From: Impatiens glandulifera
Taxonomy: Eukaryota; Streptophyta; Magnoliopsida; Ericales; Balsaminaceae
Direction of reading: 5' to 3'
Assembly: GCF_907164915.1 (NCBI RefSeq)
Contig: NC_061866.1
Location: 28,599,905-28,663,904, forward strand
Length of the DNA stretch: 64,000 nucleotides
The stretch's first letter is position 1, and each line of letters opens with the position of its first letter. The translations under genes and the position numbers were made by a program. This document shows, one piece after another, positions 22,966-35,500 of this stretch. Below the pieces are notes generated by a model. The model saw only the letters and a program-made list of their open reading frames with translations, was not told the origin of the DNA and did not search any database.

Positions 22966-24364
22966 TCAGATCACCTTCCCGGTATTTGTTCTTATAGTGT
23001 TCGGCTTAACTTCTTGATCCTTTCTCAAGAGTGTCTTATGTCGCGGTGATGAATGTCTTTGAGACCGAGATTTACTTGTTTTATTTTGTTTATTTTCTTT
23101 CCGGTTGGCTTTCCTTCTCTCAGGATGAAGCCAGTTTTCTGATTCAGTCGGACTCAGATATTTAAGTTCTTTTTCCGGTTTTGGATCACGTGTTTCTTCA
23201 TTTTCGGTTGATGAACTCTTGACAAATCTTATGAATGGAAGATTGTCTTTTGTGAGTTTCATCCCGTTAGGTTGATTTGATTCGTTTGATTTGTTCAGTT
23301 CATAACCAATATTAAATCTACACTTAGGGTGTCTTTTATAATTACACATCTATTTTACGGCTTGACGAGATCTTTCCCACGCAGCCGTAACATACAGTGC
23401 TCGTTCATCGATTTCAGTTACCGGTTGAGCTGTCTCCTCATTTTCTAAGGATAGTTCAGCTGGTTAATACATTGTGGTTTCGCATGACTTATTAGCGATA
23501 CTACTTGACTCTACGGTTTTAGGTTCTACTAGAGTCGGTATGTATGCAGATATGTTTCTGAACTCAGCGACCATTTAGATGGTGGCTGGTTCTTCTTCAT
23601 GAATCTCCCAAATTTCTGAGCTAGCATCGCCATCACATCTTCACTGATTTGATCAGCGTTCTTGACTGGAGCCGGAACGGTTGATACTTGGACCGCCGGT
23701 TCCACCGATGTAACCAAAGCTCTGGTTGCGGTTGACGTGGATGCTTCATCTTCGATCCGAGACTTAATCTCGAACTCGTAAGCTTTTAGATCCTCAAACA
23801 CGTCATGCAACTTCATCTGCCCGAGGTTGCTTAATTCCCTCATCACCATGGTTTTGATATCCCATGTGCTCGGCAGTGATCTTAAGGCTTTAATGATTAC
23901 TTCTCAGTTGTCGTATTTCTTTCCAAGTGTTTGAAGCTCGTTGACCACACTGGTGAACCGGTTGTTAAATTCCTTCATATTTTCCCCCGGTTTCATCCTG
24001 ATGTTCTCATATTTTGTGTAGCCACCAAAATTTTGTTCTCCTTTGTTCTTTTGTTTCCTTCATGAATCTGAATGTTCGTCTCCCAGGCTTCCTTTGCATT
24101 ATCACATGTTGATATTTTGTTCAAAGTATTATCGTCTATAGCCTTATAGATGTGCCTCATGCAATGGTTGTCCAGGTTACTCCGTCTTCGATCTTCATTT
24201 GTCCATTCATCTAACTCCTTTTTTATTTTGATTGGCCCTTCTTTCAGAACTCGGCTCATCTCATCATCTAGCGTGATCAGATGTAGATACATTTGTTTCT
24301 TCCAACTACTAAACGCTTCACTGTTTAGCATTGGTGGCTTGTCGCTGTGGGTCATGCTTCCCAT
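22966..24364 (-). pseudogene. Copia-A gag and gag-pol linker, broken
   Basis: Start ATG at 24364 (MGSMTHSDKPPM), close behind the primer site. The retrotransposon gag (UBN2-like) region has FSSWKKQMYLHLI, MSRVLKEGP, HCMRHIYKAIDDNTL and AKEAWE, then MKLHDVFEDLKAYEFE (about 23800). A one-base loss near 24013 shifts the frame and a CGA-to-TGA change stops it near 23905. Compared with copia-B (60848-61267), about 420 bp including the CCHC zinc knuckle are deleted at about 23576. The linker MCNYKRHPKCRF to LHPERRKANRKE follows (23349-22966). Gag would form the virus-like particle; this copy cannot. Confidence 0.85.
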
Positions 24365-24395
24365 CTTTTTCGGTTGCTTGAGTGCTAAGAACCTT

Positions 24396-24407
24396 GCTCT
24401 GATACCA
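24396..24407 (-). other. Primer binding site of copia-A
   Basis: Read on the minus strand this is TGGTATCAGAGC, complementary to the 3' end of initiator tRNA-Met, two bases from the 5' LTR. It sets the orientation of the element. Confidence 0.9.
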
Positions 24408-24409
24408 CT

Positions 24410-25686
24410 TGTTAGGATCGGGGACGCCCTTGGAGGACCTGGGTATTCCGGTTCAGGAAGGGTATTCACTTACACAACACAACACACTTTGGTGATAGTC
24501 TGGTTAGAGATTATAACCGTTCTCAGCACTTCGCAAACTGTCACAGACTCTTGAACCGGGTTCAAGGGCGGAAATGTCTGTTTCAGTCTGAAGCAATGTA
24601 TGCGACTTTGATGATGTTTATGAGGAGTCGGTTTTAGAAATATGAGTGGACCGGTTTTTGATTTAAGGAGTAAGATTGTTTTGGTTTGTGGTTAGGTTAA
24701 GTGAGTAAGCTGGAAATAAGAGAAATGACACGAGACAAGATTTTTTATGGATGTTCGGAGCAAATCCTCCTACGTCACCCCTTCTTCTCAGGTTATGAGA
24801 AGGATCTCCACTAACTTTCAAGATTACAACAATTACACTGCCGGTCGAGTCTTAACTCGCTACTCGTCGGTTACACCAACTCACTCTTGATGTAATACAA
24901 TAACACAACACAAAAATAGCTTTCGGTAAATGACACAACAGTTTTGGATCGCGCGTGGGATTTCTTTCTCTCTCTTAATGTTTTTTCAGAGCCGTATTTA
25001 ACGAGGTTGCTTCGTCTTCCTTTTATAGTGAAGATGATCCCAACGGTCACTTTCTTCTCTCACCGTGGGATTGGTCAGTTCAGAGTCACGCCGGTGCAGA
25101 GAGGTTGCTTGCACGTTTCACCTTCCTAACACTTGGCAAGCATGCAGATACTCCTCAGGTAAAGATGACATAACCGGTTTGCAGATTCGAACACGTGTCA
25201 GGCATGCACCTTCCAGCTGTCTAAGTCGGATCAGCAAATCATCATTGTTTTTATCGCATGCTTCTGATCAGATCTTATCTTCTTTTATTTCTTCAAGACA
25301 CGTCTATTTCGTCACACTACGTCATCTTTGTAACTTCTTAGTTTTCGGTTGACTCTGTCATATAATGATCCGGCTGGAGTGTAGCCTTTTCTTTGCTAGC
25401 CGGTCTGCTGAGAATTTTTTAGGCCGGTTCCTCTTGATCTTGACTTCATCATTTGGAACTAGATTACTTTGAGATATTCTTCAGTCGGTTTATGAAGTTC
25501 CAGTCGGTTCATTCAATTCGATCTGTTCCTACACATAGAAGTTGATAGTTTAGTTTTCTGGCCGGTTTCAAAATTAACTTACTTAATTTTTCTATCAATT
25601 TCTCCCTTTTTGATTATTTAGAATAAATATTCAAAAATTGTAATGTATGACCGGTTTCAAAATTAACTTACTTAATTTTTCTATCA
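24410..25686 (-). repeat. 5' LTR of copia-A
   Basis: 1277 bp, TGTTAGGATCGG to TCTATCA on the plus strand. It is the 5' LTR because the primer binding site lies directly inside its left edge. A minus-strand TATA box (complement of 25019-25027, TATAAAAGG) should drive the genomic transcript. Confidence 0.92.
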
Positions 25687-27062
25687 TTAAACCATCAAAG
25701 GAAGAAATAAATAATTTGCTCGCCAAATCACTATTTGAGGATGTAATGAACGAATATTTAGAGGCATTTGCATTGGTGGTTTTAGAAGAAAACAAGAAAG
25801 ATAATATCATTCCGCTACAAGTGCAGACTCTTTTACAAGAACTTGTTGATGTCGTAACTAAAGAGATTTCTAAGGGCCTTCCTCCCATGCGAAACATTCA
25901 ATATTGTGTTGATCTAATTCCTGGTGCGTCGATCCCAAATAAAGCTTCTTATAGAAGGAATCCTAAAGAATATGAAGAATTACAGCGAAAAGTTGAAAAC
26001 TTGATGGAAAAAGATCTTATACAAAAAAGTAAGAGTCCTTGTGTCGTGTCAGCACTTCTTGTGCCAAAAAAAGATGGCTTGTGGTGTATGTGTGTTGATA
26101 GTAGGTGAATAAAATCACGAAAAAATATCTCTTTGCTATTCCTCGCATCGAATATATCTTTGAGCATCTTCATGGATTCAAAATTAGTTCTAAGATTGAT
26201 TTAAGGAGTGAATATCATCAAATTCGAATGCGGGCGGGAGATGAGTGGAAAATCGCTTTTAATACAAGAGATGGTCTTTACAAGTGGCTATTTATGTCAT
26301 TTATTAGGAATAAAGTGCGTCATTCATCAACTTTGTGGGGTGTTCTTTATTTTAAAGAGATTGTGAAGCTTCATGGCATTCCAAAGACCATAACCTCTAA
26401 TCGAGATTCGAAATTTATGAGTAATTTTTTAACGAACGCTTTGGAAGAAACTTGAAACTAAACTTCAATTTTGTTCTTCTTACCATATACAAAATGATGG
26501 AATGATAGAGGTTATGAATTAGAGCTTGGGAGACCTTTTGAGAAGTTTCATTGAAAAGAATCATTGTCAATGGGATGAGTTATTGGCTCAAGTAGAGTTT
26601 GCTTACAATCGATCATCCAGTCAAACTACTGAGTCGAGTCCGTTCAAGGTTGTTTATGGTAAGGATCCCATCACTCCCATAGATACAGCTCCAATACCTA
26701 TTACTCATCATATAAGCAAGGATGGAGAAGATTGTGCTAAGATTATTAAGCAATTTCATGAGAAGTTTTGTCAAAAAATTATCAAGCACAATGAGAAATA
26801 TCAAAGAGTGGTGAACAAGCATAGAACAATGAAGGAGACTTAGTCTGGATTCACTTAAGAAATGAGCATTTTCCTCAAGGTTGACATGGAAAATTACAGC
26901 CTAGAGTTGATGGTCCTTTTCGAATTTTGAAGAAGATTGGTGATAATGTTTACAAGGTGGAGTTACCAGGAAACTATGATGTCTTAACCACGTTCAATAT
27001 TTCTTATCGTTCATCATACATTGATGACAAACAGGTTCTAGATTCGATATCGAATCTTCTCC
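25687..27062 (+). pseudogene. Gypsy element relic, RT start fused to integrase end
   Basis: Continuation of the gypsy frame split by copia-A. RT start: LPPMRNIQYCVDLIPGASIPN, VPKKDGLWCMCVDSR, IDLRSEYHQIRMRAGDEWKIAFNT-like sequence to about 26295. It then jumps straight to integrase (FKEIVKLHGIPKTITSNRDSKF, about 26350-26420), so RT catalytic centre, RNase H and the integrase N terminus are deleted. The integrase end follows (WDELLAQVEFAYNRS, SPFKVVYGKDP) and a tail YKVELPGNYDV. The terminal part reads LLQPGEND near 27055. Stops and shifts at about 26106, 26455, 26522 and 26840. A chromodomain was not recognised. Confidence 0.83.
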
Positions 27063-27620
27063 AACCGGGGGAGAATGATGCTGGAATTGGGAAACCCTAA
27101 AAATCAAAGAGATAGAATCAAATTAATGAAGTGTGGTTGAATTAAAATAGTCATTTCATGGAGATTAATCGTCATAGTATTTAATTATTTAGTATTAATG
27201 TTTATTTACTTCGTTTTGGGAGAGTTGATCTCACTTCCTAGTATTAAAGTTATTTATTTCTTTTTGAGGAGTTGTTCCAACTTACTAGTCTAGCCTATTT
27301 ATAGGTCTTTTGTAATCTTGAAAGACACCTCATTCATTAATAATTACCTTGAGCTCTTAAGCTTGTTTAGAAGTGTTATCTTCTTTTTATCTTGCTCTAA
27401 AGTCTTTTGGTGGATTCCTAGAGTGATGGTTGTTGAGTGACTTCTTGTGTTACTTCATATTTATCTAATTTCTCGGTGTCATTATTTTTATTTATTTATT
27501 AAAAAATTAATGTAGGAATAGATAGTGAGACATGATATAACTCTTGGGAGGTTTGTGTGTAACTTGGTTTTATGTATTATCTGATATTCAATAATTAATG
27601 GTTTAGGTTAATGATGTCAT
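27063..27620 (+). repeat. Probable 3' LTR of the gypsy element
   Basis: It starts after a purine tract GGGGGAGAATGATG (27066-27079), the usual position of the polypurine tract behind gypsy integrase. It contains CTATTTATA (about 27295) and a downstream T-rich region typical of an LTR promoter and polyadenylation area. The right edge cannot be fixed because the 5' LTR is missing. Confidence 0.45.
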
Positions 27621-28640
27621 CATCTCCCGTCTTAAATTATAGAATGGAATTGTATTGAATGTTATTTTAGAGTTACATAGGTTATATGTAGTATATTGAC
27701 ATTACAATATAATGATATTATTAAAATTTATAATATTTTGATAATATATTACATATATTATTAGATAGGTTAGGTATAGTATATACAACATTACTTTATA
27801 TATAAAAAGAAAATAATAAAATATAATAATGATATTATCTCAATTTATAATATTATGATAATATCTTACACATATATTATTATATACTAGTATAATTTCG
27901 GTACATTTCCACAATTAAAGTACAAAATGCCATATTTATCATTCGTCTCATTCATCCAAAAATATCTTCCGTATCGACCACCTTTTACCATCTCACTTAC
28001 TTTGAGTAATCAACATATACATTGTTATCTGCAACTGAACTATATATATCATATTATAGACCTTCTTATTTTGGTAATCCGACAAATCCTTTACTCCCCA
28101 ATCGAACTATTATTTTGAGCATTTTTCAATATAACCAAGTTTTTATTCCCTAACATATTCCAAATGTACTATCATTTCGAACATTTACACCACAACAATC
28201 TCATATCATTACAAACTTTTCTTCTTACCATCATCACATCAACCAACCAATATATCCCTTAATTCTCCAACCATCTTATCATATTATAGACCATTATTTT
28301 GAGAATTTTGCACACAACCATATTATAGATTTTCTCACTTCGGTCAACTAAAATATCATTTGTTCCCCCAATTAATTTATCATTTTGAGCATTATGTACT
28401 CTTTTATATAAAATTTTAAAGTAATTTAAAGTTTGCATCTAACGAGATTATAACTTTTGCTCTTTATTATTGTTAGAAACACTTAACTAGTTAATTTTTA
28501 AATGGGTTGTTATATATATATATATATATTTAATATATAATTATATATATAGATATAAAATAATTAATAAAAATAATTATTTATCTGTATATATAATTAT
28601 TTATTAAAATAGAATATAATGTAAAATAAAAATAAAAATA
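27621..28640. repeat. AT-rich region with degenerate tandem repeats
   Basis: Two related blocks of about 115 bp (about 27708 and 27822) share GATATTAT, TTTATAATATT and TACATATATTATTA. From about 27950 to 28400 further degenerate units share ATCATTTTGAGCATT and CATATTATAGA. A TA run lies at 28508-28528. No coding potential. Confidence 0.45.
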
Positions 28641-29429
28641 TTAGGTGGCGACTCTAAGAGAGCCAATTTATGTCTACTTCACTTCTAAAATGACAATCTT
28701 GGAGACGAGCTCAATCCGAGTTTGTCTCTCAACTCAGTTGATTTTATTAAACATTCTTAGAAATTAACCCATATACTAGCTTACCATTTAATTCATCATC
28801 CTCCCCGAGATTCAAGAAGAATGTAATTTATGGGGGGAAATGCGATTCGAGTCTATTTTTCAGCATATCGAAGTTGTGAGTGGTCCTTTTTATAGAAGTA
28901 CTAAAGGTAATAAATGTTTTTGATGAATTCAACATTGAGTATCGTAAGTCGTCACCATAAAGACCAAAAACCATTAGGACAGTTGAAATCATGGATAAAA
29001 ATGTCATTAAGATCATAAAAAATGATCTAGATATACAAGGATTGACACATCAAGCTATCTTAATGCTTGTGGGGTTATCGAACAACTACCCAACTTTTTG
29101 GACGAAATTCCTTTATTATTGTTCTATGATATAGACGTCATGTAGTCTATCGAGATCGAATTACCCACTCTAAGTGTACTTCTCGAAAGATAAGTCAAGG
29201 AGGAAGATGAGATCAAGTCTTGAAATGGCCATTTGAATTTGTTGAAAGATATGTGATTGAATTTTTTGTGTCATACTCAAGTGTACCTATATGGTATGGC
29301 ACCAGCTTTCAACAAAAAAAAATTAATCCTCGCAATCTCTAAGAAGGAGATATAATATTAAAAGAGAGTAGGTAGTTGATGGATCTAAGAGGCAAGTTGA
29401 AGCCTCAATCATAATGACCCTTTATTATT
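28641..29429. other. Non-coding stretch, nothing firmly identified
   Basis: GGTGGCGACTCT at 28646 resembles the sequence that follows some gypsy LTRs, and short frames near 29030-29220 look faintly like retrotransposon gag, but neither is firm enough to call. Confidence 0.3.
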
Positions 29430-29890
29430 GAGATAATCCTCTCTTGAGAAACAACTAAGTTCAATATACTCAACAAAAATGAACTTCTCGGCCCATACAA
29501 ATGGGAATGACCCTTTGTTATTGAGATAATATGTGAATTATAAGTCCTTCTTACCTACTTTATTTTTCCAAATTCTAAGTAAATTCTAGAAAGCGTATGA
29601 AAAGGGTGTTTAGAAATAAAACTAAGCTTCATATAGGAGTGTGTTCTTGAAAATACATATACTTCCAATAAAATCACTTAAACTTTCCCATTTGTAGGTA
29701 TTGGGAATCATCATATGAGGACTCCCTTAAGTGTTGGATCAAGCTACTTTTACAACTATATTTATGTTATGAATAGAGTTAAATGAAAACTTATTTTGCA
29801 TGTTTAGGTTAATCACATATTTTTTGTGCAAATAAAATCTACAAGGATGAACAAGTAATACCTAAAGACGATTCCCTAGATTATGGTGAG
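29430..29890. repeat. Dispersed repeat, copy 1
   Basis: It shares long near-identical stretches with 47687-48180: TTCTAAGTAAATTCTAGAAAG, GAAAAGGGTGTTTAGAA, ATATGAGGACTCCCTTAA and CTACAAGGATG with the same order and spacing. The family is not recognised. This copy lacks the LINE that splits the other copy, so it shows the pre-insertion sequence. Confidence 0.7.
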
Positions 29891-30339
29891 AATTTTGCTA
29901 AAATGCTAAGATTTAATTAGTTGTTTCTTTCTTTCTTTTAATCTGAATATTCTTAGCCATCATTTCGATGTGCATGACACCTGAACTGACATGAGCTTTA
30001 GAGTAACAATTTTTATTAATTAAAATATTTGATTTGGCTTTTTTGAGCAGTCTCAATAGTAGAACATTTCAGTTCAACTAAACCTTCATTTGATCAGTTA
30101 AAGGATGGTAAGTTCAAGTAAAACTGTTTATTCTGTTTAGATAAACTCATGACAAGAGTTGTCATGACTTTTACTTGGATTTATTTTGTTGGAATGTTTC
30201 ACCCGATTCTTGTGATATTCCCATTAATTGTGGATTAATGAAAAATATCTTTGTCTATTGAAATTAAAAAAAAATATACATGAGGAGTACTCTCTACATC
30301 ATGTTGTTGGTTAACTTCCAAAAATGATGCTTGTCTTTG

Positions 30340-32075
30340 TAAATCTATTTGTCACAAATGACTTCATTTGGGTGGTTTATCAACGAGATGCCATTTTGAT
30401 TCTTCATGATCACATTCGTCATCCATTGTTTTTCTCCATGATGCTTCTTTGATTGCTTAGAAAATGTTTTCGGGCTCAATTGAGCAATAGTTTCATGTAG
30501 AATATATATTGTGTATTGATTTGTACCTCTTTGGAGTTGAACTCGGGGAAGAAGTCGAATTACTTGAGTTACAAATTTCTTCATTGAGTTGATCTAAGCT
30601 TGGATCTGGTGTACATGGCACTGATGAAATATGATCATCATTTTTTATGCTGATTAAAATTTTATTTTTCTCAACTTCGTTTTCTTCCCAATTTAATGAA
30701 GAATTTTTATTAACTTGAACATCTCAGTTGATACTAACTTGACCTTCTTTTAGATTTGCATAATTGATGTTGAAGGAAAAGCTTCAATTGACCATTTTGA
30801 TCTTGATGAACACCTTTGACTTATCTTGTCTATCAAAGATAAAACACTCATTGTTATCGAAGTGGAGCTTATACCCATTTTCCACTAATTGTCCTAGGCT
30901 GAGTAAATTTTGGCTCAAGCTCGGCACACATAGTACATTGTTAATATAACTCGGTCCTTCATTTGTCTTGATGGAGATTCGTCCAAGCCCTTTTGACTTT
31001 GTTTTCTCTCCATTTCAGAAATGAATAGGGGCATTGATGCTTTTGTCGAGCTTGGAGAAGATTTCTGAGGTCGGTATCATGTGGTGCTGCAACCGTTTTC
31101 TAGTAAACATTTTCCTTTTTTTGTCACTTGTTATGTGACACACATAGACTGTTTCCTGTGTCTCCGAGGCTATTTGATTTGCCTCAGCCTAACTTGCTTG
31201 ATGAATATTTCCACTTCGACAATCTTTGGTGAGGTGATCAAATCGATGACATTTGTTACATCTAGATTGACCTTTGTACTAAATCGATGACAATTATTGC
31301 AATTTAATGTGTTGTATTCTCATTTTCCTTTTGAGCTACGTCCATCTGGTCCTCTAGAGTATCTCCCACCTTTTGACTAGTTTGAACTCGAGTTATCTTT
31401 TCGATCGTTGTTGCTAGTATTGAGTTTTGACTGACTGAAATGCACTTGCTATTGGCTTTTCGGAGTGCGTAGACAATCATTGCCTAATGATTTTAAAGAC
31501 GACATCACTTCTTAGACTATGAGTGTTGACAAATCATTTGTTTCTTCAATGACGGCTACGATGTGACCGTATTTCTCAAAAAGGCATATAAGAATATTTC
31601 GCACCATTTTCTAGTCTATGACATCTTCACCATGAGATTTTATCTAGTTGACCAAATCAAAGATTTTGGTCGAGAACTCCATCAGGGTCTTTGTCTCCTT
31701 CATTTTAGTATTTTCAAATTCCTTGTGTAGTGATTTGAACTTAATTGTTCTAATTTTCACATCTCCTTGGAATTCACTCTATAAGATCTCCGATGCCTCT
31801 TTGGTTGTATTGGCACACATGAATCTGGGAAAGATTGTTTTAGTGACTATTCTTTGGAGGATTGAAAGATCGTTTACGTCGGCTTGTCGAGACTGTTTTA
31901 GCTCCTTCAGGTCGGCTTTATTGAGGTCATTTTCTTCCTCTAGCTCATTCACTCCATTCTCCACAATCTTCCAATGGTTAAGAGATCAAAAGATGGTCTT
32001 CATCTTTGCGTACCATAAATCATAGTCTTGTCTATTAAACTCTGGAATGAGATGGTTAATATTTGTTGATGCCAT
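30340..32075 (-). pseudogene. Copia relic: gag, part of pre-integrase, RT start
   Basis: Start ATG at 32075 (MASTNINHLIPEF, then DYDLWYAKMKTIF), typical of plant copia gag. A gag core follows (QRIVTKTIFPRFM, TTKEASEIL at 31964-31779) and a zinc knuckle CNKCHRFDHLTKDC at about 31270-31220. After that come a pre-integrase-like segment (GLGRISIKTNEGPSYINNVLC, LLSLGQLVENGYK, about 30990-30880) and the beginning of the RT region (ASWRKTMDDE, about 30440). The protease motif and the integrase core are missing, so there is an internal deletion, and many stops occur. A decayed primer site (TTGTTATTAGATCC, about 32140-32153 on the minus strand) suggests an LTR starting at about 32160. Confidence 0.7.
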
Positions 32076-32159
32076 GAATTTGGATAGATTGGTAGAAGAT
32101 TTTGGTGGATTGAAAGAAATTTAGAGAATTAGATAGAACCTGGAGGATCTAATAACAAA

Positions 32160-34489
32160 TGTTAGAATATTTTAAAGAGAGATTTGACAGTGAATAATAT
32201 TTTATTATTGTTTTGATATATATAAATTGACTTGAATCACAAAGCCTTAGTATATAGGTAAGAAAATAACTAAAAACATTTTAGTAATCAATATGAGGAT
32301 TCTAACGTTTCACTCATAATCATAATTGATTTAAAATAAAAGATAAGATAATAATAAAATTATTTGTTGAGATTTTTTAATAATATTTAATCAATATAAT
32401 GGAAGTTATACCACATTAATTTAAATAGATTTATTTTGTATATTATTCTAGATATAATTGGTATTGTCAACCATGATAGGAATACCATTATGAGAAAAAT
32501 TAGACAATTAGTTTAGAAATTTCAAACGACCCTTGATGAGAATTATGTGATATCAACATGGAATTCTAACCATTCATTACACCTGATGCACTTATCATGA
32601 AGGTTGAAGGTAGAAATGTTAGTGCCCACTGCCCATAATGTAAGTGATAGTTATTCATTTGTAAGCGATTGATCACATCTTTGCATTAGTTGAAAAACAA
32701 TTATAAAAACATTTTTATTTTGTTATCTACATTCATTTTTAAACTTTATTTGTCTAAATTGACTCGTGATTTCCTTGCAACAATTTTCGTAAATAAATAT
32801 TTGACTCGTGATTTCCTATATTAATATTAATCTGAATGCTTATAATATTTGACGTTTTTAATGAAATCACAAAGATATTTTTTGTTCAATTAAAGATTTC
32901 CAAGACTTTTGATTTAGTGCTCCCTATTCTCACAGATCATGGCAAGGTAACTCCTAGATGTCTAATGGCTTCGTTTTTTTGGTTTAGGTTATACATTTAG
33001 TTCTGCATCAAAATCTCACGTAATAAGACTACTATAGTTTCTATACTCCTAAGAACTTAAAAACAGAAAATATTCATATATCCCTTGCCTATATATTAAC
33101 AAACCTTGCCTACACATATATTACCAGATATTATTTGTGAACCTATATGTTATCACATTAATTTGATTATCTTGATTATGATTCATGATTTGGAAAAACC
33201 TATATGTGTTATTGTAGTGATTTGAATAGAGGAATTTTTATATATTTTTGGAGATAATAAATTATTACAAGGAGAATGGAATTTATACGAATAACTAGAA
33301 GAAAACTAAATAAATGAAATTACAAATTTCTAGATAAACATAAATAACCTTTTTGTTGAGATATAAACAACCCCCAACTACTTGGGGTAAATGCTTATGG
33401 AAATGATAAAGTATGCGATGAAAAAAAGTCTAGTTTATACTTTTACATCCCCAAGTAGGTAATCACTCAAATACACTTAATTGGCAATATTTTCACAATT
33501 ATGTTTGTTAATTACAATGATCTAAAATTGACTTTTATACTAAAAAAATAAATAATTACACCTAGAAAATTATTAGAACACCATCCAAAAACTAGTTTCA
33601 TCTTTAACTTCAATTATTTTCTAATGAAATTGTGATCATGAGATCATGTCAACACATTAGTTTCTTAATAGGCTCATATTATGCATGTTATTTATGGGAT
33701 AATCTTTTAGGTAAAAAACCTTTGGACAAACATTGATACCCACAATATTGTATTTGTTCAATTATTATTGTTTAATTGAATTGAGGTATATTTCTATTCC
33801 AAATACTATTTATCTAGCATACACATATAATTATATAAGCATTAAAGTGGAATAAGGCGGTCTAGTATCATTTGCATATATTACAATGATCTTTTCGGCA
33901 TGTCGAGGTTCGTTGACATATGATGGGTACATATTTCTATTTTTAGTTGTTATTTGCTTCTTCGTTATGTTTTTTGAATGCCAGAAATTAACTTAGCAAA
34001 TATGAATTGACAAGGCTTGTGTCAATAATGGATATTTTAATAATGGGTTGGTTTGCGTATGGGGCTAGTATAGAGTTTCAATGAATTTTTTGGTCCTCTA
34101 ATCTCCATCCTACTTATATATGTTAATGTATTTGTTTAATTTTTGTTTATCATGACTATTGTAGGTATACATACCATTTTCATTTCACAATAAGTTAATA
34201 AAAAACTGTCTAACTTCGTTTGTCCTGAAAAATGTAAGTTCATTTTTATTTTGTGTGATGTGAATATATTTTTGCGACAAAGTAGTCAATTATACAATTA
34301 TTATGAGGTGAACTTTGAATTGGATGTTAAGAACACATGTGTGATGGCAGTGGTTAAAGTTGAAGTAACTAATAATGTTGAAATTAAATGGTTGAATTTG
34401 AAAATGTTGTGAAATGAGAAATCAACCAATTATTGCCTACTCATTTAAAATGAAATAATAATTCATGTCAAATCTGATAATTAAACAAA
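32160..34489. other. AT-rich non-coding region, left edge perhaps an old LTR
   Basis: TGTTAGAATATT at 32160 could be the inner LTR edge of the relic copia at 30340-32075; its outer edge was not found. The rest is AT-rich and shows no frame, RNA gene or clear repeat. Confidence 0.35.
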
Positions 34490-34740
34490 AGGAGTCTATG
34501 AAGTGGGTCTTATGGTTCTAAGGTGGACCATAGAAATGGAGGACATGGGAATCCAAGGCCACTATGTTTGGTTGGGTTTGTGGACAGAAACTACGCAAGA
34601 ATTGTTGAGTATTAGAGGAGATTTTCATTATGTGTTTATGCTTAATTAAATCACAACAAGATGAAAATTCAATTTAGAAATTATTGAAACTCTTACCATA
34701 TCAATGGTTTAATATATTTCTCCCTGAGTCTGGATGATAT
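34490..34740 (+). repeat. Diverged repeat pair, copy 1
   Basis: It resembles 36700-36950: both start with GAGNCTATGAAGTGGGTC-like sequence, then a GGTGGA/AATCCAAGG segment, a TTTGGNTNGG segment, CANGCAAGNATTGTTGAG and AATTCAATTTA. Short frames downstream (34734-34949, EEFHELRCIDYGPMGIWYFE) are not recognised. It is probably a decayed mobile element. Confidence 0.5.
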
Positions 34741-35039
34741 TAATTAGTGAGTTTATTGATGAAGAATTCCATGAGTTGAGATGTATAGATTATGGACCAA
34801 TGGGAATTTGGTATTTTGAAGTTAATTATGTTTCTGTTGCTATAAACTTAGAGCCATGTCTTACACAACTTTTGGAGGTTAGTAGAATCATGGAAGATTA
34901 CTATATTACATTGGAATCAATTAAAGTTGAAATTGAGATTTTACACTAAATTGATGAAAATTCTACAAATTTAAAGCACCTATATGCACGTTAAATTGAA
35001 AATTTGAGCAAATAAATTGTGATTTATGAATCCGTAAAA

Positions 35040-35330
35040 AACAATAAATATTTAATTATAATCAACAAATTTAACAGAAAATTATTATAAACATTGACTC
35101 TCCTTTTTACAATATAACTTACATCTAGAAACTATACTTGACACTAGCGATAGTGAATGCCAAACAAGGGAATCTTTAAAAACAATATATAATATAATCA
35201 ACAAAATTAACAGGAGAATTATTATAAACATCTTTAACTCTCCTTTTACAATATAATTTTTTTACAATATAATTAACATCTAAAAACTATAGATGACACT
35301 GATGAGAGTGAATGCCAAACACGACACTAA
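35040..35330. repeat. Tandem duplication of about 140 bp
   Basis: Two units (about 35050-35165 and 35185-35325) share AATCAACAAA, AATTATTATAAACAT, TTACAATATAA, ACATCTA and GTGAATGCCAAACA. Non-coding. Confidence 0.6.
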
Positions 35331-35500
35331 AAGGATTCTCTAGAATACACATTAATACCTGCCTTTATATTTCAGCATGCCTCTTTCACTAATTCATGGT
35401 TTAGAATCCCCACAATAGAATTATTCAGTTATTCGTGCCAATTATAAGATAAATAACAAAAAAAAGAATGTTACATTTCAAAAGAAAATTAGTTACAATA
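35310..35500 (-). pseudogene. Possible relic of the 3' end of an EBS-like gene
   Basis: This block resembles 38318-38520, the last exon and 3' flank of the EBS-like gene: both share AAACAAGACAC or AAACACGACAC, TAGAATACA, AGCATGCCT, TTCACT, TTCAT and CCAATTATAAGATAAATAAC versus CAACAATAAGATAAATAAC, in the same order. No PHD or BAH coding sequence is seen to its right. It may be a fragment of an older tandem duplicate; evidence is similarity by eye only. Confidence 0.35.

Larger units (their letters stand above)
12445..25686 (-). mobile_element. Copia-A: full-length LTR retrotransposon with extra genes
   Basis: A 13,242-bp Ty1/copia element on the minus strand, inserted in the gypsy relic. The target duplication TTAAA lies at 12440-12444 and 25687-25691. 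LTRs are 12445-13720 (3' LTR) and 24410-25686 (5' LTR). In transcription order (right to left) it holds a primer site, gag, protease, integrase, RT, RNase H, then three additional ORFs (a, b, c), a purine tract and the 3' LTR. The coding region is decayed and the element must be immobile. By eye the two LTRs differ at about a dozen sites in their first 370 bases, mostly C/T or G/A transitions, so the insertion is neither new nor ancient. Confidence 0.92.

Noticed and set aside
24364..24554. Gag start upstream of 24364, or plus-strand protein over the primer site and LTR
   Set aside because: The frame continues into the LTR by chance; the ATG at 24364 behind the primer site gives the usual gag start, and copia-B shows the same.
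25647..25686. Gypsy frame extending left into the copia-A LTR
   Set aside because: The open frame runs by chance into the LTR; the target duplication TTAAA at 25687 marks where gypsy sequence resumes.
28641..28660. Gypsy LTR edge at GGTGGCGACTCT
   Set aside because: Only a short match to sequences known behind some gypsy LTRs; no LTR, primer site or gag follows.
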